A stretch of DNA of 27,819 bases from contig JAIRNQ010000112.1 of assembly GCA_031257955.1 (NCBI GenBank), positions 1 through 27,819 on the forward strand, written 5' to 3'. Below are positions 7,312-14,453 of this stretch, piece after piece. Origin of the DNA: Deltaproteobacteria bacterium. Its GTDB lineage: Bacteria > Desulfobacterota > Desulfarculia > Adiutricales > Adiutricaceae. Position 1 is the stretch's first letter, and every line of letters begins with the position of its first letter. The notes beneath the pieces are model-generated. The model made no database searches. It was not told where the DNA came from and was given only the letters and a program-made list of their open reading frames with translations. The position numbers were made by a program, and so were the translations under genes.

Positions 7312-8751
7312 GTGACCGAGATGGAACCAGTCATAGGTCTTGAGATCCACGCCCAGCTCAAAACCAAAACCAAGCTCTTTTGTTCCTGCCCCATCGAACC
7401 GGGCGCCGAGCCGAACACCAACATCTGCGAAGTCTGCACCGGCCAACCCGGCGCTTTGCCCCGGATGAACGAAAAGGCCATCGAACTCGCGGCCATGGCC
7501 GGGCTGGCCTTGGGTTCCAAGGTTAACTCCAAGTCTTTGTTTTCCCGAAAAAATTATTTTTACCCGGATTTGCCCAATGGCTTCCAGACTTCCCAGCTGG
7601 ATCCGCCCATCTGCCAGGGCGGGGCCATGGACGTCGATACCCCCTCCGGTCCCAAGACGATTAGGCTAAACAGGATCCACCTCGAGGACGACGCCGGAAA
7701 GTGCGTCCACGACGAAAAAAGGGGCCGAACGCTGGTCGATCTTAATCGGGCCGGCACCCCGCTCATCGAGATCGTAACGGAGCCGGATCTAAACTCGCCC
7801 GCCGAAGCGATAGAGTTTTTAAAAAAACTCCACGCCCTTCTGGTCCGCCTTGGGGTGACCGAGGGCCGGATGGAAGAGGGGGAGTTTCGCTGCGACGTTA
7901 ACGTCTCCCTCCGACCCAAAGGCTCTACCGAACTGGGGGTCAGGGGCGAGATAAAAAACCTCAACTCTTTTAGGTTCGCCGGCCAAGCCATCGAATACGA
8001 GATCAAGCGCCAGTCGGCCCTCTACGCCCAAGGCCAAAGCGTCCTCCAGGAAACCCTCCACTTCGACCCGGCCAAGCGGGAGACCAGGACCCTCAGGACC
8101 AAGGAAGAGGCCCACGACTATAGGTACTTTCCCCAGCCGGATCTTCCCCCGGTCCGGGTCTCGGAAGAACTGCTAACCCGGATCCGTGAGTCCATGCCGG
8201 CTTCGGTGGAGGAAACCAATCAAAAGCTTCTGGACCTTGGCCTTCGCGAGGATCTGGTTACCCTTTTCATGGATCGCAAAGGGGCCCCGGAATACCTACA
8301 GGCCGCCCAGGCCGCCTTGCCCGATTTTAACGACGCCAAGAAATTGGCCGCCGTCATGGCCGAATTTCTTTTGCCGGCCTGCCAAAAGGCCGACTTGCCC
8401 GTCTCCGAGGCCCCGGTGACCCCCCAGAAGTTGGCCAAACTGGCCTCCCTCATGGACAAGGGCACCATCGGCCGCCGGGCGGCCCAGGAACTTTTCCCCC
8501 TTTTATTTCAGACCGGCGCCGATCCCGAGGAACTGGCCAAAGAAAAGGGCCTCATCCAAATCTCCGACAAGGGGGCCCTCTCGGCCATGGCCGCCGAAGT
8601 GGTGGCCCTCCACCCTCAAGAGGTGGCCAAATACCGCGACGGCCAAGAGAAGGTCCTGAGCTTTCTGGTTGGCCAACTCATGCGCAAAAGCCGCGGGGCC
8701 GCCGATCCCAAGGGTGCCGGCCAGGCCCTAATCGAGGCCATGAAGGGTTAA
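7312..8751 (+). CDS. gatB: Asp-tRNA(Asn)/Glu-tRNA(Gln) amidotransferase subunit B
   Basis: GatB binds and phosphorylates the misacylated Asp/Glu on tRNA before GatA-derived ammonia amidates it. The protein starts EPVIGLEIHAQLKT and carries the zinc-site cysteines FCSC and ICEVC, then GALPRMNEKAIELA, SLFSRKNYFYPDLPNGFQ, RIHLEDDAGK, DLNRAGTPLIEIVTEPD, EGRMEEGEFRCDVNVSLR and EIKNLNSFRF. The helical and YqeY-like C-terminal domains are complete to ALIEAMKG. Starting at GTG 7312 gives V-TEMEPVIGLE and 479 aa, normal for the family; ATG 7321 is nearly as good. ATG 7252 adds 20 residues that family members lack. Presence of GatCAB implies indirect Gln-tRNA and/or Asn-tRNA synthesis. Confidence 0.97.
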   Translation: MTEMEPVIGLEIHAQLKTKTKLFCSCPIEPGAEPNTNICEVCTGQPGALPRMNEKAIELAAMAGLALGSKVNSKSLFSRKNYFYPDLPNGFQTSQLDPPICQGGAMDVDTPSGPKTIRLNRIHLEDDAGKCVHDEKRGRTLVDLNRAGTPLIEIVTEPDLNSPAEAIEFLKKLHALLVRLGVTEGRMEEGEFRCDVNVSLRPKGSTELGVRGEIKNLNSFRFAGQAIEYEIKRQSALYAQGQSVLQETLHFDPAKRETRTLRTKEEAHDYRYFPQPDLPPVRVSEELLTRIRESMPASVEETNQKLLDLGLREDLVTLFMDRKGAPEYLQAAQAALPDFNDAKKLAAVMAEFLLPACQKADLPVSEAPVTPQKLAKLASLMDKGTIGRRAAQELFPLLFQTGADPEELAKEKGLIQISDKGALSAMAAEVVALHPQEVAKYRDGQEKVLSFLVGQLMRKSRGAADPKGAGQALIEAMKG

Positions 8752-8799
8752 ATTCCCTTCATGACCTTTGCCTTCGCCGCTTCCGGCGATGGCCTCAAT

Positions 8800-8977
8800 G
8801 GGACAAGGCCCGCACGCACCCATCCGGGCTATCGATAGCCCCGTAGCTGACCGTAGCGGGACAAGGCCCGCACGCACCCATCCGGGCTATCGTTAGCCCC
8901 GTAGCTGACCGTAGCGGGACAAGGCCCGCTCGCACGCACCCATCCGGGCTATCGATAGCCCCGTAGCTGACCGTAAG
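8800..8977. repeat. three 58-62-bp repeats with palindromic cores between gatB and gatC
   Basis: Units start at 8800, 8858 and 8916. Units 1 and 2 are 58 bp and differ by one base; unit 3 has a small CGCT insertion. Each contains GGGCTATCGATAGCCC, a perfect 16-bp palindrome in copies 1 and 3 (one mismatch in copy 2), followed by CGTAGCTGACCGTA. The array fills the 240-bp gap inside the gat cluster and would place three hairpins in the intercistronic mRNA. Confidence 0.95.
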
Positions 8978-8991
8978 GTGGTAATTAAATT

Positions 8992-9303
8992 ATGGCAATA
9001 GACGAAAACACCGCCAAGGCCGTGGCCAATCTAGCCAGGCTGGAACTGGCCGAGGCCAAGGGCCAATCGGTGGACCCGGAGCGACTGGCCGCCCTGGTGG
9101 AAGAGTTTTCCAAGATCGTTGGCTACATGGACATACTCTCCGAAGCCCAAACCGACGGGGTGGAACCCCTCTACTCGCCCATGATCGACCCACAGCCGCC
9201 CAGATCGGACCAGCCGGTGGAAAACCACCAGAAGGCCGACGCGATTCTTGATCAAGCCCCGGAGAGGATTGGCCGCTACTTTAGCGTGCCCAGGATTTTT
9301 TGA
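8992..9303 (+). CDS. gatC: Asp-tRNA(Asn)/Glu-tRNA(Gln) amidotransferase subunit C
   Basis: The product is 103 aa, normal for GatC, the small subunit that clamps GatA to GatB. Recognisable parts are the N-terminal helix DENTAKAVANLARLELAE, the central EEFSKIVGYMDILSEAQTDGVEPLYSP and the C-terminal ERIGRYFSVPRIF. An AAGGTGG lies about 11 nt upstream of the ATG. It sits between a palindromic repeat array and a strong hairpin cluster, which is unusual because gat genes are often tightly packed. Confidence 0.96.
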   Translation: MAIDENTAKAVANLARLELAEAKGQSVDPERLAALVEEFSKIVGYMDILSEAQTDGVEPLYSPMIDPQPPRSDQPVENHQKADAILDQAPERIGRYFSVPRIF

Positions 9304-9320
9304 CCCGCCGCTTCGCTATA

Positions 9321-9398
9321 GGCCCCCCAAGGCCAACCGCTAGGCCTTGGGGGCCAAAGCGCTTTGGCCCCAGGGCCAGCCGCCGTTTCGTTTTTTTT
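9321..9398 (+). terminator. nested hairpins plus T8 between gatC and gatA
   Basis: A 13-bp stem (left arm 9321-9334, right arm 9343-9355, one bulged C) overlaps a perfect 22-bp palindrome at 9350-9371 (GGGGCCAAAGC/GCTTTGGCCCC). The two structures are mutually exclusive because they share 9350-9355. A run of eight T follows at 9391-9398, about 20 nt further on. This could be a partial terminator or attenuator limiting gatA, or an mRNA-stabilising element. The distance from stem to T run is longer than in a textbook terminator. Confidence 0.4.
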
Positions 9399-9429
9399 GG
9401 GCCCCGAGACCTATCAGCTGGGAGATTAG

Positions 9430-10887
9430 ATGACCGAAATTCACCGCCTTGGCCTAAAGGCCATGGCCCAAGCCCTGCGGGGGAAGGATTTTTCCGCGGT
9501 TGAGGCCGTTACCTCGGCCCTCGATAGGATTAGCCTACTTGAACCCAAGATCGCCGCCTGTGTCAGCGTTCTTGGGGAGTCAGCCCTAAAAGAGGCCAAA
9601 GAGCTTGACCAAAAGGGACCGGATCCCCTAAAACCCTTATGGGGTATCCCTTTAGCCATAAAAGACGTCTTCAATCTAAAAGGCGCCCCGACTACGGCCG
9701 GCTCCAAGATTTTGGAGAAGTATCGACCGGCTTTTGAGGCCACCGTGGTCGAACGTCTTCGGGCGGCCGGGGCCATAATGGTGGCCAAGACCAACTGCGA
9801 CGAGTTCGCCATGGGTTCCTCGACTGAGTATTCCGCCTTTGGCCCCACCAAAAATCCCTGGGACCTGGGCCGGGTGCCGGGCGGATCCAGCGGCGGTTCG
9901 GCCGCCGCCGTGGTCGCCCTCGAGGTCCCCGGTTCCCTGGGTACCGACACCGGAGGTTCCATCCGCCAACCGGCGGCCCTGTGCGGCTGCGTGGGCCTTA
10001 AGCCCACCTACGGGCGGGTCTCTCGCTATGGCATCGTGGCTTATGGCAGTTCCTTCGATCAGGCCGGCCCCTTTGCCCGCTCGGTCGAAGACGTGGGCCT
10101 CCTCCTTTCGGCCATAGCCGGCCCGGACGGAAAAGACTCAACCGCCTCGGCCAGGCCCTTGGACGATTATCTTAACCTTTCGCCCCCAAAGGCCACCGAA
10201 CTGACCTTGGGCCTTCCGGAGGAACTCTGGTCGGCCGAGTTCGAGCCCGGCGTCAACCAAGCCCTCACCGAGGCCCGCTCGGAGCTGGCCAAGGCCGGGG
10301 TTAAGTTTAAAACCGTTTCCATGCCCAATCTTAAGTTTAGCGTGGCCACCTACTACATCCTGGCCGCCGCCGAGGCCTCGACCAACCTGGCCCGTTATGA
10401 CGGGGTCCGCTACGGCTACCGCTCCGAGGGCGATCCGGAACTCCTGGCCCTCTACCGCCACAGCCGGACCGAAGGCCTGGGCCGAGAAGTCCGTCGAAGG
10501 ATAATGCTGGGCACGTTCGTCCTTTCCAGCGGCTATTACGACGCCTATTACAAGAAAGCGGCCCAGGTCCGCCGGCTCATCCTCAACGATTACCAAAGGG
10601 CCCTGGGTGAATGCGATTATCTCTTGGCCCCGGTTTCATCCATACCGGCTTGGCCGCTGGGCTCCTTTACCGACGATCCTCTGACCGTTTACCAGCTGGA
10701 TATGATGACCCTTCCGCTCAACCTAGTCGGCGGTCCGGGCCTATCCCTCCCGGCCGGCAAAAGCCGCGGCCTCCCGGTTGGCGTCCAGCTCTGGGGCCCG
10801 TCCTTCTCCGAGGCCGGCCTCCTTTCGGCCGGGTCCCTTCTGGAAAAGCTTCTCCCGCCGGTGGCCCCGCCGCCGCTGGCCCTATAA
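9430..10887 (+). CDS. gatA: Asp-tRNA(Asn)/Glu-tRNA(Gln) amidotransferase subunit A
   Basis: The product is 485 aa, the usual length. It is the amidase-signature glutaminase subunit that releases ammonia from glutamine and channels it to GatB. The catalytic triad is visible: Lys78 in GIPLAIKDVFN, the cis-Ser153 in PGGSSGGSAAAV and Ser177 in GTDTGGSIRQPAA. SYCG-type substrate-pocket segments (KPTYGRVSRYG, GSFDQAGPFA) and the C-terminal NLVGGPGLSLPAG, GLPVGVQLWGPSF are intact. The ATG has GGGAG 6 nt upstream. It is separated from gatC by 126 bp holding strong hairpins. Confidence 0.97.
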   Translation: MTEIHRLGLKAMAQALRGKDFSAVEAVTSALDRISLLEPKIAACVSVLGESALKEAKELDQKGPDPLKPLWGIPLAIKDVFNLKGAPTTAGSKILEKYRPAFEATVVERLRAAGAIMVAKTNCDEFAMGSSTEYSAFGPTKNPWDLGRVPGGSSGGSAAAVVALEVPGSLGTDTGGSIRQPAALCGCVGLKPTYGRVSRYGIVAYGSSFDQAGPFARSVEDVGLLLSAIAGPDGKDSTASARPLDDYLNLSPPKATELTLGLPEELWSAEFEPGVNQALTEARSELAKAGVKFKTVSMPNLKFSVATYYILAAAEASTNLARYDGVRYGYRSEGDPELLALYRHSRTEGLGREVRRRIMLGTFVLSSGYYDAYYKKAAQVRRLILNDYQRALGECDYLLAPVSSIPAWPLGSFTDDPLTVYQLDMMTLPLNLVGGPGLSLPAGKSRGLPVGVQLWGPSFSEAGLLSAGSLLEKLLPPVAPPPLAL

Positions 10888-11593
10888 GCTCCGACCATTC
10901 GCCCACTTTGACCCCCTTCACGCCGTCCCCAAGGGGCCCGGCCAAGGGCCGAGCCCCCGAGGCACCTCCCTCCCCAAGAGGGCCGGCCAAGGGCTAACTG
11001 GGCCTGAAAATTGCCGTTTTCCTTTTCCCAGCCAATTGGGCCGAACTTTTTTGAAAAAAATTTGTTGTTACCCAAACGGATATGTTGCAACTTAAGGATT
11101 TTTGGTATATAAGGAAGTATCACGAATTGATTCAGACTCCTACGGCTCAAACCCTCACCAAATATAGCTGAAATTGAAATACCTGCTTTGGCCGTTTAAT
11201 CGGTAGCCTTGTGCCCATGGGTTGGGTAGAACGGTTGTTCGATTTGATTTTTGCCTTGGAGAGACGCTGTTTTTGTTTTTTTCGTCAAACCGGCGTGGGC
11301 GATAATCTAAAGGCTACATAGTATATTTCTGGCAGACTTTTCGAAGTTCGTCTTCGGTAGTTTGGTGATACTGCGCAAACTATAGATGTTAAGTTATCAA
11401 AAAAGTATTAAATTAAATAAATTTTTACTTTATTTGAGCAAATAATATTTTGCTTTCATCTCCGAAAAATATAGCCTTAAAAAAGATTTTTTCTTTTTTG
11501 TCTTAACGCCTTTTTCGTTTTTTCCCATCAACTTTATTCAAACCCAGTGCGTTTTCCCCGAATCCGCTGTTGGTAAAAGGAGCATGTCGATCA
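10888..11593. other. 700-bp gap without a gene; GC-rich repeats then AT-rich DNA
   Basis: The first 140 bp are GC-rich and hold two copies of a roughly 23-bp sequence (from 10927 and 10972, 45 bp apart) built on CCAAG-GGCCGGCCAAGGGC. From about 11030 composition flips to AT-rich with A and T runs, the opposite of the flanking genes. No convincing ORF, tRNA or recognisable RNA gene was seen. It must contain the promoter of the HU-like gene, but no consensus -35/-10 pair stands out. Confidence 0.6.
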
Positions 11594-11875
11594 ATGACTA
11601 AAGCCGAATTAATTACTCAAATCGCCCAAGAAGGCGGGCTCTCCAAGGCCCAGGCCCAAAAAGCCCTTGAGAGCGTTATCTCCTCGATTGTCAAGGCCCT
11701 TAAAAAAGATGGCCGGGTCCTAGTCTATGGCCTGGGCGTCTTTGACGTCGTCAAAAGGCCCAAGCGCAAGGGACGCAATCCCCGTTCCGGAGAAACATTG
11801 ATTATCAAGGCCCACAAGGCGGTTAAGTTTAAGCCGGCCAAGGTTCTCAAAGAGACCATTAACAACGGCAAGTGA
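11594..11875 (+). CDS. HU/IHF-family nucleoid DNA-binding protein
   Basis: From ATG 11594 the product is 93 aa, the usual HU size. It starts MTKAELITQIAQEGGLSKAQ, with the dimerising helices continuing to SSIVKALKKDGRVLVYGLGVF. The DNA-binding arm region is KRPKRKGRNPRSGETLIIKAHK, which contains the family's GRNP motif, and the C-terminus is AVKFKPAKVLKETIN. AAAAGGAG at 11575-11582 sits 11 nt upstream. A TTG at 11570 in the same frame would add 8 residues upstream of the Shine-Dalgarno and is rejected. It stands alone, with AT-rich DNA before it and a terminator after it, convergent with the AAA+ gene. It could be an HU or an IHF-like variant; the exact subfamily cannot be told by eye. Confidence 0.93.
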   Translation: MTKAELITQIAQEGGLSKAQAQKALESVISSIVKALKKDGRVLVYGLGVFDVVKRPKRKGRNPRSGETLIIKAHKAVKFKPAKVLKETINNGK

Positions 11876-11922
11876 GCTTACCCTTCTCCGGTACAGCCAA
11901 AACTTTCCACCCCCAATAATCG

Positions 11923-11952
11923 AAAAGCCGGAGGCCCAGGCCCCCGGCTTTT
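11923..11952. terminator. bidirectional intrinsic terminator between the HU gene and AAA+ gene 1
   Basis: AAAAGCCGG ... CCGGCTTTT forms a 9-bp stem around a 12-nt GC-rich loop, with T or A tails on either strand. It lies between two convergent genes, so it can end both transcripts. Confidence 0.8.
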
Positions 11953-12027
11953 CACGGTTAAGTCCTAAATCAAATCGCTCTTCAAATCGCTCCCGTCAAT
12001 GGCCAGGCCCGCCCCAAGTCGCTCCCG

Positions 12028-14091
12028 TCAAAAGCCAATCCTCTTAATCGTCTCGCCTTTAAAGGAGGCCTCCTGGGCTAGAAGTTTGGATATTTCGGCC
12101 GGGGAGGTGAGTCCCAATATGCCCGCTTTCTTGGCCACCAGGGCGAAATCTCCGGGCGTGAGGCGCTTTAAGCCCGGATCGTGTTCGACGCCGAAGAAAT
12201 GGGAAAAGGCCCGGATTACCATGGCCCGGTCCATGAAATCCAGACGGATCTTAAAAGTGAACCGGCGGAGGCTGGCCTTGTCCAGGGTCTCGAAGAGATT
12301 GGTTGTGCAAACGAAAGGCAAGGGATGGTTCTCCATTTGGGTGAGCATCTCGTTAACCTCGGTCACCTCCCAGGAATTATGGGCGTATACCCTGTCCCGC
12401 AGCAAACTGTCCACCTCATCGAAAATCATAAAATAATGGCCATAAGCGGCTTCCCTAAAAGCGTCGGCGATATTTGATTCGGTCTCGCCTACCCACATCG
12501 ATTTTAGGTCGCTGGCTTTCTTCTTTAGGACTTCCATGCCTAAGAGATTGGCCAAATGCCTAGCGTATTCAGACTTTCCAGTGCCTGGCGGTCCATAGAG
12601 GCACAAGGAGAAATTCTTGATTTTAAGCCGCTCTATCCGGTCCCCAAACTTTTCCAAATCTACGTCGGCCTTTAACAGGCCCGAATCAAACTTTTTTTTC
12701 GCCGCCCCAACCATGACCGGGCGATACTCCCCAGTCGCGGCGGCTTCCATATTGTTGAGTGTCTTGACTATGGCCCGGCTGTCGCCGGTCAGGGCGGCCG
12801 CCCGCACCGAACTTGAGGTATAGGAAGGGGGGAGCTCGTAAACGCGGGATAATTCTTCGATCTCTTCCTCCGGGAGTTCGATGCCGTTTTTGTCAAGCTC
12901 GGACCGCCATACCCGAGCCCTAGTTTTAACGGGCGGGGTTCTCATCTCCAGGGCGAACGAGAACCTTCTCAAGTGGGCTGGGTTAACGTTATCGATGCTG
13001 TTGGTGGTCCAGATGACCGGGGTTTGGTTTTCCTCGAGAAGCTGGTTAATGAACAGCTTGGATAGGTTCTTTAAAGACTCCCGGTTGAAAACATCCTCGG
13101 CCTCGTCGAAGATCAACACCGACCGATGGTCGCTTTTGGTCAAAGCCATGGCCGCGAGGGCCTCGTCTACGCGGGCGTTAGCTTTCCTCGATCCGACCGA
13201 CGAGCGGCCGGTGAGGTCGGAGCACGAATAAAGGTCCGCGCCTATCTCGGAACATATGGTCTTAGCCAGTTCCGTCTTGCCCGTACCGGGTCTCCCATAA
13301 AAGAGAATATTTACCCCTTTAGCCTTTTTTTCAAGAGTTTTTTCTAGAAGATTAGAAATATGTTTATAATTTTCTTCTAAGAAATCGAAATCAGTTAAAG
13401 ATAAAGAGGCTTTATTGACTTTAGAAAGTAGAATTGACCGTAAATCAGAATCATCAGATCCTATTAAAACAAGCTTGATCAAAGAATTTGTAGGTTTGAC
13501 TTCAAAATCGCTATCTAATTCTATTAGGCCTGAACTAACCAGATTGCTTTCGACGCTCAAGGCCTTTTCAACTTGGGTACCGGAAGCTTTCACGATATAG
13601 CCAATCTTACGGCACATTCCGTATCGTTGGGGCTTGAGCCTATAAGAATTAAACAGACAATTATAAAAAAGATCTTTGATACTAGTGTGTTTGATGGTTA
13701 AAACGAACAGGCGCAAAAATTCTTTTTCCGTGCCGGCAATGCCGAACGTCTCGGCGATCAAGTCCGCCCGGGCTACCTCTTCGTTCCCTTCAAGGCTATC
13801 GGGATACGAAACCTTTAAAAACTCCTCCTTGAACGTCTTAAAATTGAGCCGGGAATTCTCCAGGCCATCGTAGCAGCTTAACCAAATGTTTTCCGATTTA
13901 CTTGAACAAATTACATTATCTAATTTATGCCTATAGTTATTCAATATGTCGAGTAGCGATGGGGGGAAAAAAAAGTTCGAATACTGTCTCATCCACTTTT
14001 TCCAAATACGAGCGTATAATTCTGGCCCGTTTGGCGAAAAAATGGCGTTTCCAATATAATAGTAGACAACTTCAGCTAGTTTCTCGTTCAT
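12028..14091 (-). CDS. double-AAA+ ATPase (Ycf46/Vps4-like), paralogue 1
   Basis: The product is 687 aa. Residues 1 to about 255 form a variable domain including a winged-helix-like part (ADLIAETFGIAGTEKEFLRLF to NLVSSGLIEL). AAA domain 1 has Walker A GRPGTGKT (266-273), Walker B IFDEAED (327-333), sensor TTNS and arginines LRR (375-376). AAA domain 2 has GPPGTGKS (500-507), FDEVD (557-561), TTN (596-598) and LRR (609-610). All nucleotide-handling residues look intact, so an active ring-forming protein remodeller is expected. Start ATG 14091 has GGGAG 6 nt upstream. It is the last gene of a - strand WYL/AAA+/AAA+ set and ends at a terminator shared with the HU-like gene. The N-terminal third is far more AT-rich than the AAA+ part. 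The substrate is unknown; no protease domain is present. Confidence 0.9.
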   Translation of the reverse strand: MNEKLAEVVYYYIGNAIFSPNGPELYARIWKKWMRQYSNFFFPPSLLDILNNYRHKLDNVICSSKSENIWLSCYDGLENSRLNFKTFKEEFLKVSYPDSLEGNEEVARADLIAETFGIAGTEKEFLRLFVLTIKHTSIKDLFYNCLFNSYRLKPQRYGMCRKIGYIVKASGTQVEKALSVESNLVSSGLIELDSDFEVKPTNSLIKLVLIGSDDSDLRSILLSKVNKASLSLTDFDFLEENYKHISNLLEKTLEKKAKGVNILFYGRPGTGKTELAKTICSEIGADLYSCSDLTGRSSVGSRKANARVDEALAAMALTKSDHRSVLIFDEAEDVFNRESLKNLSKLFINQLLEENQTPVIWTTNSIDNVNPAHLRRFSFALEMRTPPVKTRARVWRSELDKNGIELPEEEIEELSRVYELPPSYTSSSVRAAALTGDSRAIVKTLNNMEAAATGEYRPVMVGAAKKKFDSGLLKADVDLEKFGDRIERLKIKNFSLCLYGPPGTGKSEYARHLANLLGMEVLKKKASDLKSMWVGETESNIADAFREAAYGHYFMIFDEVDSLLRDRVYAHNSWEVTEVNEMLTQMENHPLPFVCTTNLFETLDKASLRRFTFKIRLDFMDRAMVIRAFSHFFGVEHDPGLKRLTPGDFALVAKKAGILGLTSPAEISKLLAQEASFKGETIKRIGF

Positions 14092-14139
14092 GAAAAACTC
14101 CCATAATCCGATTACGGTTAATTGTTAATGGATTTATAT

Positions 14140-14292
14140 TCAAGACGCTCTCGCGGAAACCACCAGTTTCTGGATGTCCCTTAGATGACTCGTTGAGAAT
14201 GGTTGTCTAACGGAACCATCTGGACCCACGAAAACGAAAAGGGTATCCGCGAAGGCGTCATTCATGATATAAGTCGCGATAAGATGATCCAT
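14140..14292 (-). CDS. possible small protein (50 aa) between the two AAA+ genes
   Basis: The ORF starts MDHLIATYIMNDAFADTLFV and ends QKLVVSARAS. The ATG at 14292 has CAAGGA 5 nt upstream. It begins exactly where the upstream 54-bp repeat array ends and stops 48 bp before AAA+ gene 1, so it fits between the ATPases as a third cistron. No family is recognised. It could be a chance ORF; a longer reading from ATG 14400 would run through the repeats and is less likely. Confidence 0.35.
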   Translation of the reverse strand: MDHLIATYIMNDAFADTLFVFVGPDGSVRQPFSTSHLRDIQKLVVSARAS

Positions 14293-14300
14293 TGACGTCC

Positions 14301-14430
14301 TTGCTCGCCTTTGGGCCCGTGGCCCGTTTAGGGCCTTCGAACCCATTGGCCCGTTTGCTCGCCTTCGGGCCCGTGGCCCGTTTTGGGCCTTCGAACCCAT
14401 TGGCCCGTTTGCTCGCCTTCGGGGCCTTTG
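14301..14430. repeat. 54-bp tandem repeats in the spacer between the AAA+ genes
   Basis: Units start at 14301, 14355 and 14409 (each TTGCTCGCCTT), the last one truncated. Within a unit the words GGGCCCGTGGCCCGTTT and GGGCCTTCGAACCCATTGG recur. The array is GC-rich although the surrounding genes are not, so it resembles the chromosome background rather than the AAA+ genes. Confidence 0.93.
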
Positions 14431-14453
14431 TTTCCCATGTCGGCCATCGGGCC

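Noticed and set aside
8800..8977. CRISPR-like array
   Set aside because: Units are contiguous with no unique spacers and differ only by a few bases, so this is a plain tandem repeat with palindromic cores.
14292..14400. Extended start of the 50-aa ORF through the 54-bp repeats
   Set aside because: The added residues are repeat-derived and the Shine-Dalgarno-like site favours ATG 14292.
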